A DNA stretch of 64,000 bases from an uncultured Porphyromonadaceae bacterium (GCA_947253625.1 CAMYAB010000007.1:6776-70775), one strand, 5' to 3'. Counted from the stretch's first letter, positions 1 to 9,399 are shown. A program made the numbers and translations. The notes: generated by a model not told the origin, from the letters alone.

Positions 1-1
1 G

Positions 2-871
2 GCCCCGAAGCCCTCGGAGCTCATGCAAAACGCACTCAACATGCCGGCGGTACAAAAGCAATTTCAAAACGCTCTGGGAAAGAAAGCAAGCGGTTTCCTC
101 ACCTCCGTGCTCAGCCTCTACAGTGGCGACACCAACCTCAGCAAGTGCGAGCCGGGACAGGTGATAGCCTGTGCCCTCAAGGCGGCACAGCTCGACCTGC
201 CGGTAGACAAGCAGCTCGGCTTCTCGTACATCATCCCCTACGGCAACAAGCCCCAGTTCATCATGGGGTACAAAGGCTACATCCAGCTGGCCATGAGGAG
301 TGGGCAGTACCAGACCATCAACACCGACCTGGTCTACGAGGGCGAATCCACCGGCTACGACAAGCTCTCCGGTATGCTACGCCTGGACGGCGAGAAGACG
401 AGCGACAAGGTGATCGGTTACTTTGCCTATTTCAAGCTGATAAACGGCTTTGAGAAGCTGTTCTACATGACCACCGAGGAGATGGCGCAGTACGCCCTAC
501 GTTACAGCCCGAGCATCAAGCGCGGCACCAAGCCCGAGACGCTCACCGCACTGGCGGGCAAAGGAGCATCCGGTGGCGGAGTGGGGTGGTTCGGAGACTT
601 TGACAGCATGGCCAAAAAGACCTGCCTCCGACAGCTCATCAGCAAGTACGGGATCCTGTCCATCGAGATGCAAGACGCCGTCCTCAATGATACAGACGAA
701 GCACCGGCTGGAGACGACCAAACCCGGGAAAGTATCATCAACACCTCCCAAGTGATCGACGTCCCCTTTGAGGAAGGCGAGGCAGACCCCAAGCCTAGAG
801 ACGAGGAGCCGGGAGACGCTACCGTCACAAGCGAAATAAAAGACGAAAGCGATGTCGAAATGGAGTTTTAG
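2..871 (+). CDS. recT: RecT-family single-strand annealing recombinase (5' end probably outside the window)
   Basis: RecT-type proteins coat single-stranded DNA and anneal it to complementary strands during phage recombination and replication. The segment NLSKCEPGQVIACALKAAQ, then LPVDKQLGFSYIIPYGNK and IMGYKGYIQLAMRSGQY, is the conserved RecT core. The acidic C-terminal tail (about the last 50 residues) is typical of annealing proteins. The frame is open to the left edge and the first ATG (base 23) lies very close to the core, so the true start is probably upstream of the window. It is the first visible gene of the phage early operon and ends just before a strong hairpin terminator. The family call is firm; the start is not. 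Confidence 0.9.
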   Translation, partial: APKPSELMQNALNMPAVQKQFQNALGKKASGFLTSVLSLYSGDTNLSKCEPGQVIACALKAAQLDLPVDKQLGFSYIIPYGNKPQFIMGYKGYIQLAMRSGQYQTINTDLVYEGESTGYDKLSGMLRLDGEKTSDKVIGYFAYFKLINGFEKLFYMTTEEMAQYALRYSPSIKRGTKPETLTALAGKGASGGGVGWFGDFDSMAKKTCLRQLISKYGILSIEMQDAVLNDTDEAPAGDDQTRESIINTSQVIDVPFEEGEADPKPRDEEPGDATVTSEIKDESDVEMEF

Positions 872-886
872 CAGGATTTGATGGCC

Positions 887-930
887 GGGGGTGGGTAACA
901 CCGCCCACCCCCTCTTTTTTGTTTTTTTTC
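887..930 (+). terminator. Rho-independent terminator after recT
   Basis: A perfect 9-bp stem (887-895 with 904-912, GGGGGTGGG/CCCACCCCC) with an 8-base loop is followed by a T-rich tract (913-929). It sits only 15 bases after the recT stop and directly before the next gene, so it may reduce rather than abolish read-through. Confidence 0.8.
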
Positions 931-935
931 GAGAC

Positions 936-1670
936 ATGATATTCAACGTAGTAGCAACAGGGAGCTCCGGCAACTGCTATACCCTTACGAGCTCAACCGG
1001 GGAGATCCTCATCATCGAGGCCGGCATAAGGTACGACCGCATACTCAGGGCTATCAACTACGAGCTGCAAAGCGTCGCAGGCGTCATCATCAGCCACCGC
1101 CACGGCGATCACGCCCAAGCCCTAAAGAAGTGCCAGGAGGCAGGTTTGCATACCTACATCAACCAAGACACCGCCCGGCACAAAAGAGCGCTAATACCGC
1201 ACTATACGCACGTCATTAGGGACAGTTTTTGGGTGGGTGGCTACTACATCACCCCCCTGGAGGTCACCCACGATGTGCCGTGCCATGCGTTTGTGATCAC
1301 GCACCGAGAGCTCGGCAACCGCCGACTGGTCTTTGCCACCGACTGCGTGACCTTCCCCTACCGGGTGCAGAATGTTGCTTTTTTTGCCGTCGAATGCAAC
1401 TACGACGACAACACCCTCCAATACGCCATCGACAACGGCATAACCCACCCACAGGAGCGCCACCGCCTGGAGTGTAGCCACATGGAGCTCCGGCAGACCA
1501 TCCAAGCGATCAACCTCCAGCGAGAGGCGAGCCGGGACACCCTGCACTCCGCCCTACTTATCCACACCTCAAGCCGACACGCCACCCCCTCGGAGATGAT
1601 CGACCAAGTAGAGCGAGGGACGGGGATACCCACGTACGTAGCAGAGCCAAAGCAAGTGTATGAACTATGA
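936..1670 (+). CDS. Metallo-beta-lactamase-fold hydrolase, phage-encoded
   Basis: A 244-residue protein with the N-terminus MIFNVVATGSSGNCY, typical of the YycJ/WalJ-like branch of metallo-beta-lactamase-fold nucleases and hydrolases. The metal-binding motif H-R-H-G-D-H is at residues 54-59. Further candidate metal ligands follow in TPLEVTHDVPCHAF, FATDC and the C-terminal ECSHMEL and LIHTS segments. I chose the ATG at 936; an upstream ATG at 891 would place the terminator hairpin inside the coding sequence. The C-terminus overlaps the next gene by 4 bases (ATGA). In Bacteroidetes phages such genes lie beside recT, so a role in processing DNA ends is plausible but is inference. The substrate is unknown. 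Confidence 0.8.
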   Translation: MIFNVVATGSSGNCYTLTSSTGEILIIEAGIRYDRILRAINYELQSVAGVIISHRHGDHAQALKKCQEAGLHTYINQDTARHKRALIPHYTHVIRDSFWVGGYYITPLEVTHDVPCHAFVITHRELGNRRLVFATDCVTFPYRVQNVAFFAVECNYDDNTLQYAIDNGITHPQERHRLECSHMELRQTIQAINLQREASRDTLHSALLIHTSSRHATPSEMIDQVERGTGIPTYVAEPKQVYEL

Positions 1671-1903
1671 GGGACGAAATGACCGAAAGTGAAAGGGTCG
1701 AAATCATGACCGAACGCGCCTTCATCGAAGCACGCCGAAAGCAGTACCTCATCCACCTCTGGGAGGTCAACAGCCCACACTTCTCCCGGGAGCAATGCAT
1801 CCGAATCATCGCCCCAAGGGCAGGCTATACGTACGACGGAGCCAAAGACGCCCTGAGGAAAATGGGCTACTACTCAAACAATAAAGACCGTAAAAAACAA
1901 TGA
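1667..1903 (+). CDS. Small phage protein of unknown function
   Basis: A 78-residue, charged, mostly helical protein. It overlaps both neighbours by 4 bases, the tight coupling of an early phage operon, which is the main evidence that it is real. Residues 20-70 (RRKQYLIHLWEVNSPHFSREQCIRIIAP) could form a helix-turn-helix-like bundle, but no family is recognised. There is no signal peptide or membrane segment. Its place between the hydrolase and the replication protein suggests a role in DNA metabolism; this is inference only. Confidence 0.6.
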   Translation: MRDEMTESERVEIMTERAFIEARRKQYLIHLWEVNSPHFSREQCIRIIAPRAGYTYDGAKDALRKMGYYSNNKDRKKQ

Positions 1904-3006
1904 TACCCACCAACGGATGGATCAAGCTCCACCGACAAATAACCGACTGGCAACACTGGAGCAACCCCAATGTGCTGGCCACCTTCATCCACCTGCTCAC
2001 CATGGCAAACTGGGAGGACAAACAGTGGCAGGGCCTAACCATACAGCGCGGCCAGCTCATGACAAGCCAACCAATTCTAAGCGAAGAAACGGGTATTCCA
2101 CGCACAACTTTACGAAGGGCGTTATCCACACTTCAAGATACTGGAGAAATTAAAGTGGAAGTCGTACAAATAGGCAAAAGGAAAGAGCAGACCTTAATTA
2201 CTGTACTTAATTACGAGGCCTATCAAGGAGATGATGAAATGCGTAAAAGTGATGGCAAAATACACAATTGCACGGCCAACGAAATGGCCAACGGACGGCC
2301 AACGAACACGGCCAACGAAATGGCCAACGGGAAAGCCAGTCTACAAAACGGATTTGAAGGGGTTGATACTTCTAGTGTGGCCAACGAGAAAAATATTGCA
2401 CACCACGGTGGGGTGGCCATGACTAAAGAATATATAAGAAGTAATAAGAATAATATATTAACAACAACAACGCGCGAGCGCAAGGAAAACGAAAACGAAA
2501 AAAAATTAGATGGAGGCCACAGCCAGGTAAACACGGAGAAACAGGGAGAAAAGAAAGAAAAAAATTGCGCGAAAAAAGAAAGAAAAGAAACAGACGATTA
2601 TACGGAGCTCAGAAATAACAACTCAAGAATCGTCGCAGGTCTCAAGTCGAATGTCGCTTGGGTCAATGATACCGCCACAATTTGCAAAACGAATCCTGCC
2701 CTGGTAGTTGACAAGCTGGCAGAATTCGAGCTCAGCAACAACACAAACTTTCATGCACTTGAGCCGGACACAGCACCGCGGCACTTTGTCAAGTGGCTAC
2801 GACTATCCACCGACATAGACAGCCGGAGGAGCAGGGCACGGCAAAAGGCAACACGAAAACCGACCCCCCAAGCCGACAAAGACCCCAACGCCGCCTGGAG
2901 GAATCCACAAATCCAAGCCATGCTACAGCGAAACCGAGAGGAATCGGCACGACAGCTCCGAGAATTTAGAGAACGACAACAACTACTACAAGCACAAAAA
3001 CAATGA
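1900..3006 (+). CDS. Replication initiation protein with N-terminal winged helix (DnaD/phage replisome-organiser type)
   Basis: A 368-residue protein starting MIPTNGWIKLHRQITDWQHW, the entry motif of many phage replisome-organiser proteins of Bacteroidetes and Firmicutes. A winged-helix domain follows at about residues 40-110 (SEETGIPRTTLRRALSTL). Residues 115-245 are low-complexity and rich in Asn, Lys and Glu, including short repeats of the form ANEMANG. A C-terminal helical domain (about 250-335) resembles the DnaD-like end found in Bacteroidetes initiators. It overlaps the DnaC-like gene by 4 bases, the classic organiser plus loader pair. The middle segment is clearly more A/T-rich than the flanks, suggesting fast divergence of a linker. 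Confidence 0.75.
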   Translation: MIPTNGWIKLHRQITDWQHWSNPNVLATFIHLLTMANWEDKQWQGLTIQRGQLMTSQPILSEETGIPRTTLRRALSTLQDTGEIKVEVVQIGKRKEQTLITVLNYEAYQGDDEMRKSDGKIHNCTANEMANGRPTNTANEMANGKASLQNGFEGVDTSSVANEKNIAHHGGVAMTKEYIRSNKNNILTTTTRERKENENEKKLDGGHSQVNTEKQGEKKEKNCAKKERKETDDYTELRNNNSRIVAGLKSNVAWVNDTATICKTNPALVVDKLAEFELSNNTNFHALEPDTAPRHFVKWLRLSTDIDSRRSRARQKATRKPTPQADKDPNAAWRNPQIQAMLQRNREESARQLREFRERQQLLQAQKQ

Positions 3007-3737
3007 ACGCAAAAGAACTAATGGCAATGCTGCAGGATCGGGGACGACTGGTCACCATCCAAAGAATACCCGCCGGCATCAAGACCGAGCAGGTGATGAG
3101 CCTAGTGGAGGAGATAGGCAGGCAGTACACACCCCTCTTCACCATCGACACCGACAACTTCAGAGCCTACACCAACGCCATCAAGTGGCTACTTGCAGAC
3201 CCAACCATGGAAGCAGACCACCCCAACGGCAACCACACCATCCCGGGCGACCTGTCCAAGGGGCTCCTTGTCAGCGGCACCACGGGCACCGGCAAAAGCC
3301 TACTCCTGGAGATCCTCGAAGCCCTCGCAACCCTCCTGCAGCCAAAGATGATGACCTACCACCGCCCCACCTACGCACAGGGAGGGGAGACAGCCGGATA
3401 CCGAGAGGTGCCCCTACTTTGGAAAACATACCGGGCAGACAGCATCACCGACGAGTACCAGACAAACGGCGAACTCGACAAATTCAAGAAAGCCCGGGTG
3501 ATAGCCATACAGGACATGGGCACAGAGCCGACCGAAACACTCTACATGGGGACGCGGGCAAACGTCATGCGGCAGATCATCGAGCACCGAGCAGACGACA
3601 AGGGGCTCATCACGCTCGTCACAACGAATCTCACCCCGGATCAGTTCGCAACTCAGTATGGGGAGCGGGTGCGGAGCCGCCTCTTTTCGATGTTTAATTT
3701 CCTGTATTTAGGAGGACGAGACCGCCGCCTCTACTAA
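3003..3737 (+). CDS. DnaC-like AAA+ helicase loader
   Basis: A 244-residue AAA+ ATPase that would load the replicative helicase onto the phage origin. Walker A is GTTGTGKS at residues 92-99. The Walker B region is VIAIQDMGTE, sensor I is TLVTTNLT, and the C-terminal ERVRSRLFSMF carries the expected arginine finger. The N-terminal 60 residues would contact the helicase or the initiator. It is translationally coupled to the initiator gene. The Walker B acidic pair is Q-D rather than the more usual D-D/E, a common variation in phage DnaC proteins. Confidence 0.85.
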   Translation: MNAKELMAMLQDRGRLVTIQRIPAGIKTEQVMSLVEEIGRQYTPLFTIDTDNFRAYTNAIKWLLADPTMEADHPNGNHTIPGDLSKGLLVSGTTGTGKSLLLEILEALATLLQPKMMTYHRPTYAQGGETAGYREVPLLWKTYRADSITDEYQTNGELDKFKKARVIAIQDMGTEPTETLYMGTRANVMRQIIEHRADDKGLITLVTTNLTPDQFATQYGERVRSRLFSMFNFLYLGGRDRRLY

Positions 3738-3908
3738 ACGATGGGGGATGACACTTTCAACAAAAAGCCCATTTTTGGGGTCATACGTTCGTTTCTGTGA
3801 GGTTTTGCCCGAGAAACGAATAAGACCATAGGACGAAAATAAAAACGCAAGGAAACGCAAATATGGAAGTCGGCGACAAAAGACTAAAATCAATCGAATA
3901 CCCGGACG

Positions 3909-4262
3909 ATGAAAAACGAGGAGAGTAGGATCCAGCAGGCCTGTGTACGCTGGTTTAGATTACAGTACCCCCGTCTGGTCCTTTTTGCCATCCCCAACGG
4001 TGGCAACCGCAACGCCGTCACAGGGGCCATCCTCAAGTCGGAGGGAGTACTGGCCGGGGTCAGTGACCTCATCCTACTCTACCCGAGAGGGGCGTACCAC
4101 GGACTCTGTATCGAGATGAAAACACCAAAGGGGAGGCAGCAGGAGAGCCAGAAGCAATTCCAACGACAAGCCGAGGCCGCCGGGTACAAATACATCATTT
4201 GTCGCAGTTTGGATAGTTTTGTGGCAGAGATACGGGAGTATCTACACCCTTCGACAGCATGA
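3909..4262 (+). CDS. VRR-NUC domain nuclease
   Basis: A 117-residue single-domain PD-(D/E)XK-type nuclease of the VRR-NUC family. Motifs seen are FAIPNGGNRN, then GVLAGVSDLIL with the catalytic Asp, then CIEMKTPKGRQQESQKQF with the catalytic Glu and Lys and the conserved Gln, then Y in AAGYKYIICRS. Such small nucleases occur near the replication genes of many phages and are predicted to act on branched DNA. It is separated from the loader gene by 171 bases that hold no convincing gene. It ends the early operon, before a terminator and a new promoter. Confidence 0.88.
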   Translation: MKNEESRIQQACVRWFRLQYPRLVLFAIPNGGNRNAVTGAILKSEGVLAGVSDLILLYPRGAYHGLCIEMKTPKGRQQESQKQFQRQAEAAGYKYIICRSLDSFVAEIREYLHPSTA

Positions 4263-4339
4263 AGTGGTTTTTTGAGTTTGTTGGATTAGATCACTTTTCA
4301 TTTTATCCGAGTACTTACCGAGAGTTTCGTTATGGTCCG

Positions 4340-4376
4340 GTGCCCCCCGTCGAGTAGGCAGGGGGCACTTTTCTTT
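4340..4376 (+). terminator. Terminator between early and late phage genes
   Basis: GTGCCCCC (4340-4347) pairs with GGGGGCAC (4361-4368) and is followed by TTTTCTTT. It separates the replication block from the packaging block and is followed directly by a promoter-like -7 element. Confidence 0.75.
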
Positions 4377-4383
4377 GTGTGCC

Positions 4384-4391
4384 TATATTTG
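4384..4391 (+). promoter_or_regulatory. Putative late promoter, Bacteroidetes -7 box TATATTTG
   Basis: TATATTTG fits the Bacteroidetes consensus TAnnTTTG and lies 31 bases before the small terminase ATG, directly after a terminator. No good -33 TTTG is visible, so a phage activator may be needed. Confidence 0.55.
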
Positions 4392-4422
4392 CCAAAAAGG
4401 CAATACTTTACGACGATTCACG

Positions 4423-4899
4423 ATGGAAAAGAAAACGCAACCCGAACAGCCGAAGACAGCAACAACAAAGCGTAAAACAACCACCCGGAAGAGCCCGGCA
4501 ACCAAGAGACCGGAGCAAATAACCAAGGAGGCCAAGACTGCCAAGGCAAAAGAGCTGTTTTTCAAAGCGTACGAAGCTAACCTCGGCAACGTCTCGGATG
4601 CAGCCCGGAAGGCAGGTATCGAGCGCACGACCTACTACAAATGGATCGAGGCAGACAAGGAGTTCAAGGACAAATGCGACACAGTCATTGAGACGCAGAA
4701 AGACTTTGCAGAGAGCATGCTCATGCGGCTCATACGGGACGGAGACTCCGGCGCCGTTCGTTTCTATCTCAGCACCAAAGGACGCGACAGGGGCTACGGT
4801 GACAGAGTGGAGGTAACCGGGGCGGAGGGCAAAGACCTAGTCCCAAACATATCCATTCAGATCATCGACGACAAGAAGGACGTAGAGGACAAGGGGTAA
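4423..4899 (+). CDS. terS: Phage terminase small subunit
   Basis: A 158-residue DNA-recognition subunit of the packaging motor. A basic Lys/Thr-rich N-terminus (residues 1-40) precedes a helix-turn-helix region, NLGNVSDAARKAGIERTTYYKW, typical of terminase small subunits. It continues with FKDKCDTVIETQKDFAE and FYLSTKGRDRGYGDR, the oligomerisation-type segment of this family. The ATG at 4423 is preferred over an upstream one at 4375 that falls in the terminator tail. The stop overlaps the large-subunit ATG by one base. Confidence 0.88.
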   Translation: MEKKTQPEQPKTATTKRKTTTRKSPATKRPEQITKEAKTAKAKELFFKAYEANLGNVSDAARKAGIERTTYYKWIEADKEFKDKCDTVIETQKDFAESMLMRLIRDGDSGAVRFYLSTKGRDRGYGDRVEVTGAEGKDLVPNISIQIIDDKKDVEDKG

Positions 4900-6116
4900 T
4901 GTCAAGCGGAGCCGCCAGCATACAGACAACACCGGTATTTAGAGAGATACAAAATGCCTACACAAACGGGTACACAACAGTATCCGCCCAAGGCGGCGCA
5001 CGCAGTGGCAAGACCTACAATATCCTTATTTGGATCATCGCCTACACCCTCAAGCACGCCAACACAAAGGTTACCATCGCACGCGCCACACTTCCGGCAC
5101 TGAAAAAAACAGTCCTGGAGGACTTCAAAGCCATACTCATCAAGCTCAACCTCTACCGTGACAGGAGCCTAAACAAAACGGAGCTTACCTACCAGCTACC
5201 AAATGGCAGCTACTTTGAGTTCATCAGCACGGACAGCGAGCAAAAGCTAAGAGGAGGCAAACGGGACATCCTTTTTTGCAACGAGGCAAACGAGCTCACA
5301 CACATAGCCTGGCAACAGCTCAAAATGCGGACCACGAAGTTTGCAATCATTGACTATAACCCCTCGTTTGGCACCGACCATTGGATTCATTCAGAGGTCA
5401 ACAACGACGAAAGAACTAGGTTTTTCAAAACAACCTACAAGGACAACCCATTCCTAGAGGCAACCATCATTGAGGAGATCGAGAGCCTAAAGACGAAAAA
5501 CCCCTCACTGTGGAAAGTGTACGGAGAGGGAGAGACGGCAAAGATAGAGGGACTAGTCTTTGAGGAGTTTACCACTGTGGACGAGATACCAAGCTATGTA
5601 AAAAAACAATGGTACGGTATTGATTACGGCTATTCCAACGACCCGACAGCAATAGTACGCATAGGACTACACGAGAGCGATTTGTATATCCAAGAGATAG
5701 CATATTATACCCACCTAGGAGGGGCGGATATAATCGAAATACTAAAGGACGCACGAAATAAGTACGGACGGTATAAAATCATAGCAGAGAGTGCAGACCC
5801 CAGACTTAACGACGAAATAGCAAACGCAGGGTTACTGATATACCCAGTAAAGAAATATGCAGGCTCAATAAACGCAGGTATTCTAAAAATGCAGGAGTAC
5901 CACTTCAAGGTAACGAAAGAGAGTACCAATGTCCAAAAGGAGCTTAACAGCTACACGTGGTTAAAGGACAAGGACGGTATCACCACCAACACACCAATAG
6001 ACTGTTATAATCACGCCATCGACGCAGCCCGGTATGTCGTGCTGAGTGAGATTCTCGGAGCCAACGGCCAAGCGGTAAACGTACGCAGGATAGCCCGCAG
6101 GATAGGGAGACTATAA
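4899..6116 (+). CDS. terL: Phage terminase large subunit (PBSX-type)
   Basis: A 405-residue packaging motor that cuts and pumps concatemeric phage DNA. The ATPase half has Walker A in AQGGARSGKTYN (about residues 30-41), a Walker B-like region in RDILFCNEANEL, and a coupling motif in KTTYKDNPFL. The C-terminal RNase H-like nuclease half begins YGIDYGYSNDPTAIVRI, with acidic residues further on in ESADPRLNDEI and PIDCYNHAIDAARY. Length and order match PBSX/XtmB-type large subunits. Small terminase upstream and portal downstream confirm the packaging module. Confidence 0.95.
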   Translation: MSSGAASIQTTPVFREIQNAYTNGYTTVSAQGGARSGKTYNILIWIIAYTLKHANTKVTIARATLPALKKTVLEDFKAILIKLNLYRDRSLNKTELTYQLPNGSYFEFISTDSEQKLRGGKRDILFCNEANELTHIAWQQLKMRTTKFAIIDYNPSFGTDHWIHSEVNNDERTRFFKTTYKDNPFLEATIIEEIESLKTKNPSLWKVYGEGETAKIEGLVFEEFTTVDEIPSYVKKQWYGIDYGYSNDPTAIVRIGLHESDLYIQEIAYYTHLGGADIIEILKDARNKYGRYKIIAESADPRLNDEIANAGLLIYPVKKYAGSINAGILKMQEYHFKVTKESTNVQKELNSYTWLKDKDGITTNTPIDCYNHAIDAARYVVLSEILGANGQAVNVRRIARRIGRL

Positions 6117-6135
6117 ACCACACAGATACACAAAC

Positions 6136-7512
6136 ATGATACAGGAGATTCTGAATTTAGACAGTGAGACCGCCATCGTGCAGGAGCTCAAAAATAAAAC
6201 ATTCACCCCGCCAAAGTGGAGCGACCTCGTAAAAGAGTACGACCCCACCAAGCACCCCGTGATGGACAAGAGCAGGTACCCCGACCACCTATCCGACAGT
6301 GGGCAGGTGATACCCGTTTCAAGGGTCACGCACGCCCTCCAAAAGCTGGCGGTGGACCGCACCACGGAAATAACCTTCGCAACCCCGGCGAAGCGAAACT
6401 ACCACCTGGACGAGGAGAACGAGCGCCAAGTAAAGGTGCGCGGGTATATAGAGGGTATCCTCCACAGTGTAAGAATTGACGCCCTGAATCTAGAGCGAGC
6501 GCGCTACTATTACGCAGCCTGCGAATTTGCTACCATCTGGTACAGCATCAAGAAGCCCATCTCGTACAACGGGGACAAGTTCATGCAAAAGCTCAGAACC
6601 CGCACGTTTTCACCAATGCAGGGTGAGGAGATATACCCCCTTTTCGATGACAGCGGTGACCTAGTCGCACAATCAATCGAGACTAAGCTTAGCGACAAAA
6701 AGACTACTTACTTTGACACCTACACAGCAGACCGACACATCCAATGGCGGAGCTACGGAAGCGACAGCCCGAAGCGAACGCTGGACGAGCCAATAACACT
6801 GCAAAAAATACCCCTGGTCTACATGGTTAGGCCGCTACCTATTTGGGAGCATACCAGCCCGATAGTGTACGAGATGGAGTGGACGCAGAGCCGCAATGGA
6901 AACTACATACAGCAAAACGCCAAGCCCCTGCTCGGGATATTTGCGGACCGGGAGATCGAGGTAGGCGCAGACCCCGAGAGCGGAGACCCCAACCAAGGGC
7001 TCGGTGTCTACCAGTTCCCACAGGGGGCGGACGTGCGATACATCACCTGGCAGCAGGCCACGGAGAGCACAAAGTTTCATATTGACGAGCTGCGAAAAAA
7101 CTTCTTTACGACGTTACAGCTCCCGGACTGGAGCTACGAAAATATGAAAAGCACCCCGATGAGTGGCGAAGCACGCAAGCAGCTATTCATAGACGCCCAC
7201 CTCAAAGCACGCCGGGAGAGTGGGGCCTGGGTAGAAGCCCTGGAGCGTGAAATAAACATCATCAAGAGCTACCTAAAGCTCTGGCTCCCCACAGAGTGGC
7301 ACCCGGACATCGACGCCGTAACCGTGGATTATGAGATACAACCATTCGCTATTTCCGAGGAGCGGGACCGCATCGAGAATATAGCACTCGCAAAGAATGC
7401 CCGCATGCTATCCACCGTGGAAGCCGTGAAGCGTCTCGGCTGGGTGCGAGACGTAGACCGAGAGCTGGAGCAGTTGAGCGAAGCCGAAAACGCACTACAT
7501 CAATACGAGTAA
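6136..7512 (+). CDS. Phage portal protein
   Basis: A 458-residue protein placed directly between the large terminase and the MuF head protein, as portal genes are. It forms the dodecameric ring at the capsid vertex through which DNA passes. Visible features are an early region GQVIPVSRVTHALQKLAVD, a central beta-rich part (residues 150-230), and a helical stem/crown near the C-terminus with SPMSGEARKQLFIDAH-like and LEREINIIKSYLKLW segments. These resemble the SPP1-type portals of Gram-positive and Bacteroidetes siphoviruses. Identification rests mainly on context, length and overall pattern. Confidence 0.85.
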   Translation: MIQEILNLDSETAIVQELKNKTFTPPKWSDLVKEYDPTKHPVMDKSRYPDHLSDSGQVIPVSRVTHALQKLAVDRTTEITFATPAKRNYHLDEENERQVKVRGYIEGILHSVRIDALNLERARYYYAACEFATIWYSIKKPISYNGDKFMQKLRTRTFSPMQGEEIYPLFDDSGDLVAQSIETKLSDKKTTYFDTYTADRHIQWRSYGSDSPKRTLDEPITLQKIPLVYMVRPLPIWEHTSPIVYEMEWTQSRNGNYIQQNAKPLLGIFADREIEVGADPESGDPNQGLGVYQFPQGADVRYITWQQATESTKFHIDELRKNFFTTLQLPDWSYENMKSTPMSGEARKQLFIDAHLKARRESGAWVEALEREINIIKSYLKLWLPTEWHPDIDAVTVDYEIQPFAISEERDRIENIALAKNARMLSTVEAVKRLGWVRDVDRELEQLSEAENALHQYE

Positions 7513-7521
7513 TAAAGCATA

Positions 7522-9399
7522 ATGGCTAAGAGTAGCATATCCCCCAACCCATTTGAGCGAAAGCACCGACAGCTACTTAATGCAATAGAGAGGAAGATAC
7601 AACAAGCCTTCCAAGGTTTGCACCTATCAGCAAGCCAAGCCTTGGAGAGTGTCCCCTTTGATAGCATAGACCCGGACGAGGGCTTTGACCTATCCAAGTA
7701 CCCGACCCTGGAAGCCCAAATAAACAACCTCACAGAGAAGACCCAAAGGGAGATAATCAACAGCATAAGCGAAGCCATACGCTCAACGTACGCCGTAAGC
7801 ACCGACAAAGCCATAGACCTGGTAAAGCACTACCTAGGCGACAAGGACGGACGGCTATACATCAACACCCTACAAAGGGCAGGAGGAGCGGTAGCCTTTC
7901 AAAAGCGGTGGTTCAATAACCACCCCATATCCCAAAAGGTATGGAACATTACCGACCAATTCAAAAGCGAGATAGAGGAGAGAGTGACGGCAGACCTGCT
8001 AAGCGGCACACCCGCCGACCAAATAAGCCGAAACCTACGCAACTACCTCAACGAGCCAAACAAGCTATTCAGACGCCAAAGAGGAGCGGACGGAGTACTG
8101 AGGTTATCCAAGAACGCCAGAGCCTACCACCCCGGGCAAGGAGTATACAGAAGCAGCTACAAAAACGCCCGACGCCTAGCCCTTACAGAAGTCAACAACG
8201 CCTACCGAAAGGCAGACAGCGACCGATGGCAGCAGTTGGACTTCGTTATCGGAGTACGGGTGCAGCTATCCAACAACCACACCTACCGCGACCACAAAGG
8301 CCGTCTCCGTACACTCGTAGACATTTGCGACGACCTCAAAGGGGATTATCCCAAGGACTTCGTATTCACGAGCTGGCACCCACACTGCAGGTGCATCGCC
8401 ACCCCCATACTCAAGAGCCGAGAGGAGATGGCACTAGACCGAGAGCGAATCCTCAAAGGCGAGGAGCCAACCCCAAGCCCACACGAGGTAAAGGACATGC
8501 CCGACAACTTCAAGGAGTGGCAAGAAGCCAACGCAAGTCGTATTCAAAAAGCCACAGAGCGGGGTACTCTGCCACACTGGTACCGAGACAACCAAGCCGT
8601 GATCGGTGAAGTGCAAATGGAGAGCAAGCCAGAGCTATCTATACTGGAGCGAGCCAAGCAAAGGCACGGCGCCAGAACGCCAGAGCAGATTGAGGGGATA
8701 AAGGAGCGGTGGAACGACCGCGCGAAGTGGAACCAAACGCTCGTGGAGATACAAAAGATTAATGCAAAGAGCATCGCATCTCAAAGAGCAAGAGGAATCA
8801 AAAATCCAATACCACCAATAGCATACAACGAGGTGAAGCCTTTGCGACACAAATTAAGCGAAAGAGCAATCATCGGTAGATTGTCAGGTGGTGACTTGAC
8901 AAAGGGGTCTTGCTCATCTCTGGCAATGGCATACGCTGGTAACGTAAATGGATTAAATGTAAAGGACTTTAGAGGGGGTGCAAGTCAAGATTTCTTTTCG
9001 TGGTCAAACAACATTTGGACCTACCTAAAGAAGTGTGGTGGTGCCATCGCAAAACAAAAAAGCGGACTTGCAGCCGCAAATGAGTTGTTAGCAACTATGA
9101 AAGAGGGTAAGCAATACTATTTCACAGCTGGAAGGCACGCCGCAATAGTAAGACTAAAAAACGGGAGAATGGAGTATCTAGAGTTGCAACACCCTAAAAA
9201 GAGAGAGAATGGGTTTCACCTTCTCGATAACAACACCCTTAGAAGACGATTCATGGTGACAACGGGAAGAACGACATTGAGGGCGAGTATGATGCTGGAT
9301 ATAGATAATCTAAATGGCGAGTATTTTAAGGAGGTGATGGGCTACATAAACACCGCATCGACAAAACAGAAAAAGGGGTTATTGGGTATGGCGAAGTGA
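7522..9399 (+). CDS. MuF minor head protein fused to a C-terminal toxin domain (polymorphic MuF toxin, module A)
   Basis: A 625-residue protein in three parts. Residues 1-300 are a head-morphogenesis (MuF/SPP1 gp7) protein; the signature DICDDLKG... then HPHCRC is at residues 286-291. Residues about 316-394 are a linker (HEVKDMPDNFKEWQEANAS...) that recurs three more times downstream. Residues 395-625 are toxin-like, with GSCSSLAMAY (Cys464), GRHAAIV (His539) and YLELQ (Glu554/Gln556). This Cys-His-acidic/Gln layout fits a papain-like fold. MuF proteins with exchangeable toxic C-termini are a known family of temperate-phage polymorphic toxins. The C-terminus is visibly more A/T-rich than the head part. 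A convergent small gene abuts the stop and is the immunity candidate. The catalytic assignment is inference. Confidence 0.85.
   Translation: MAKSSISPNPFERKHRQLLNAIERKIQQAFQGLHLSASQALESVPFDSIDPDEGFDLSKYPTLEAQINNLTEKTQREIINSISEAIRSTYAVSTDKAIDLVKHYLGDKDGRLYINTLQRAGGAVAFQKRWFNNHPISQKVWNITDQFKSEIEERVTADLLSGTPADQISRNLRNYLNEPNKLFRRQRGADGVLRLSKNARAYHPGQGVYRSSYKNARRLALTEVNNAYRKADSDRWQQLDFVIGVRVQLSNNHTYRDHKGRLRTLVDICDDLKGDYPKDFVFTSWHPHCRCIATPILKSREEMALDRERILKGEEPTPSPHEVKDMPDNFKEWQEANASRIQKATERGTLPHWYRDNQAVIGEVQMESKPELSILERAKQRHGARTPEQIEGIKERWNDRAKWNQTLVEIQKINAKSIASQRARGIKNPIPPIAYNEVKPLRHKLSERAIIGRLSGGDLTKGSCSSLAMAYAGNVNGLNVKDFRGGASQDFFSWSNNIWTYLKKCGGAIAKQKSGLAAANELLATMKEGKQYYFTAGRHAAIVRLKNGRMEYLELQHPKKRENGFHLLDNNTLRRRFMVTTGRTTLRASMMLDIDNLNGEYFKEVMGYINTASTKQKKGLLGMAK
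8484..8703 (+). repeat. Toxin-linker repeat, copy 1 (inside the MuF gene)
   Basis: A 220-base stretch coding for the linker from HEVKDMPDNF to IEGIK. It recurs nearly unchanged at 11181-11400 and as shorter copies at 9690-9866 and 12362-12476. It marks the boundary between conserved head protein and variable toxin. Confidence 0.9.

Noticed and set aside
3863..3928. 21-codon frame before the VRR-NUC gene
   Set aside because: Too short and overlaps the VRR-NUC start; no supporting evidence.
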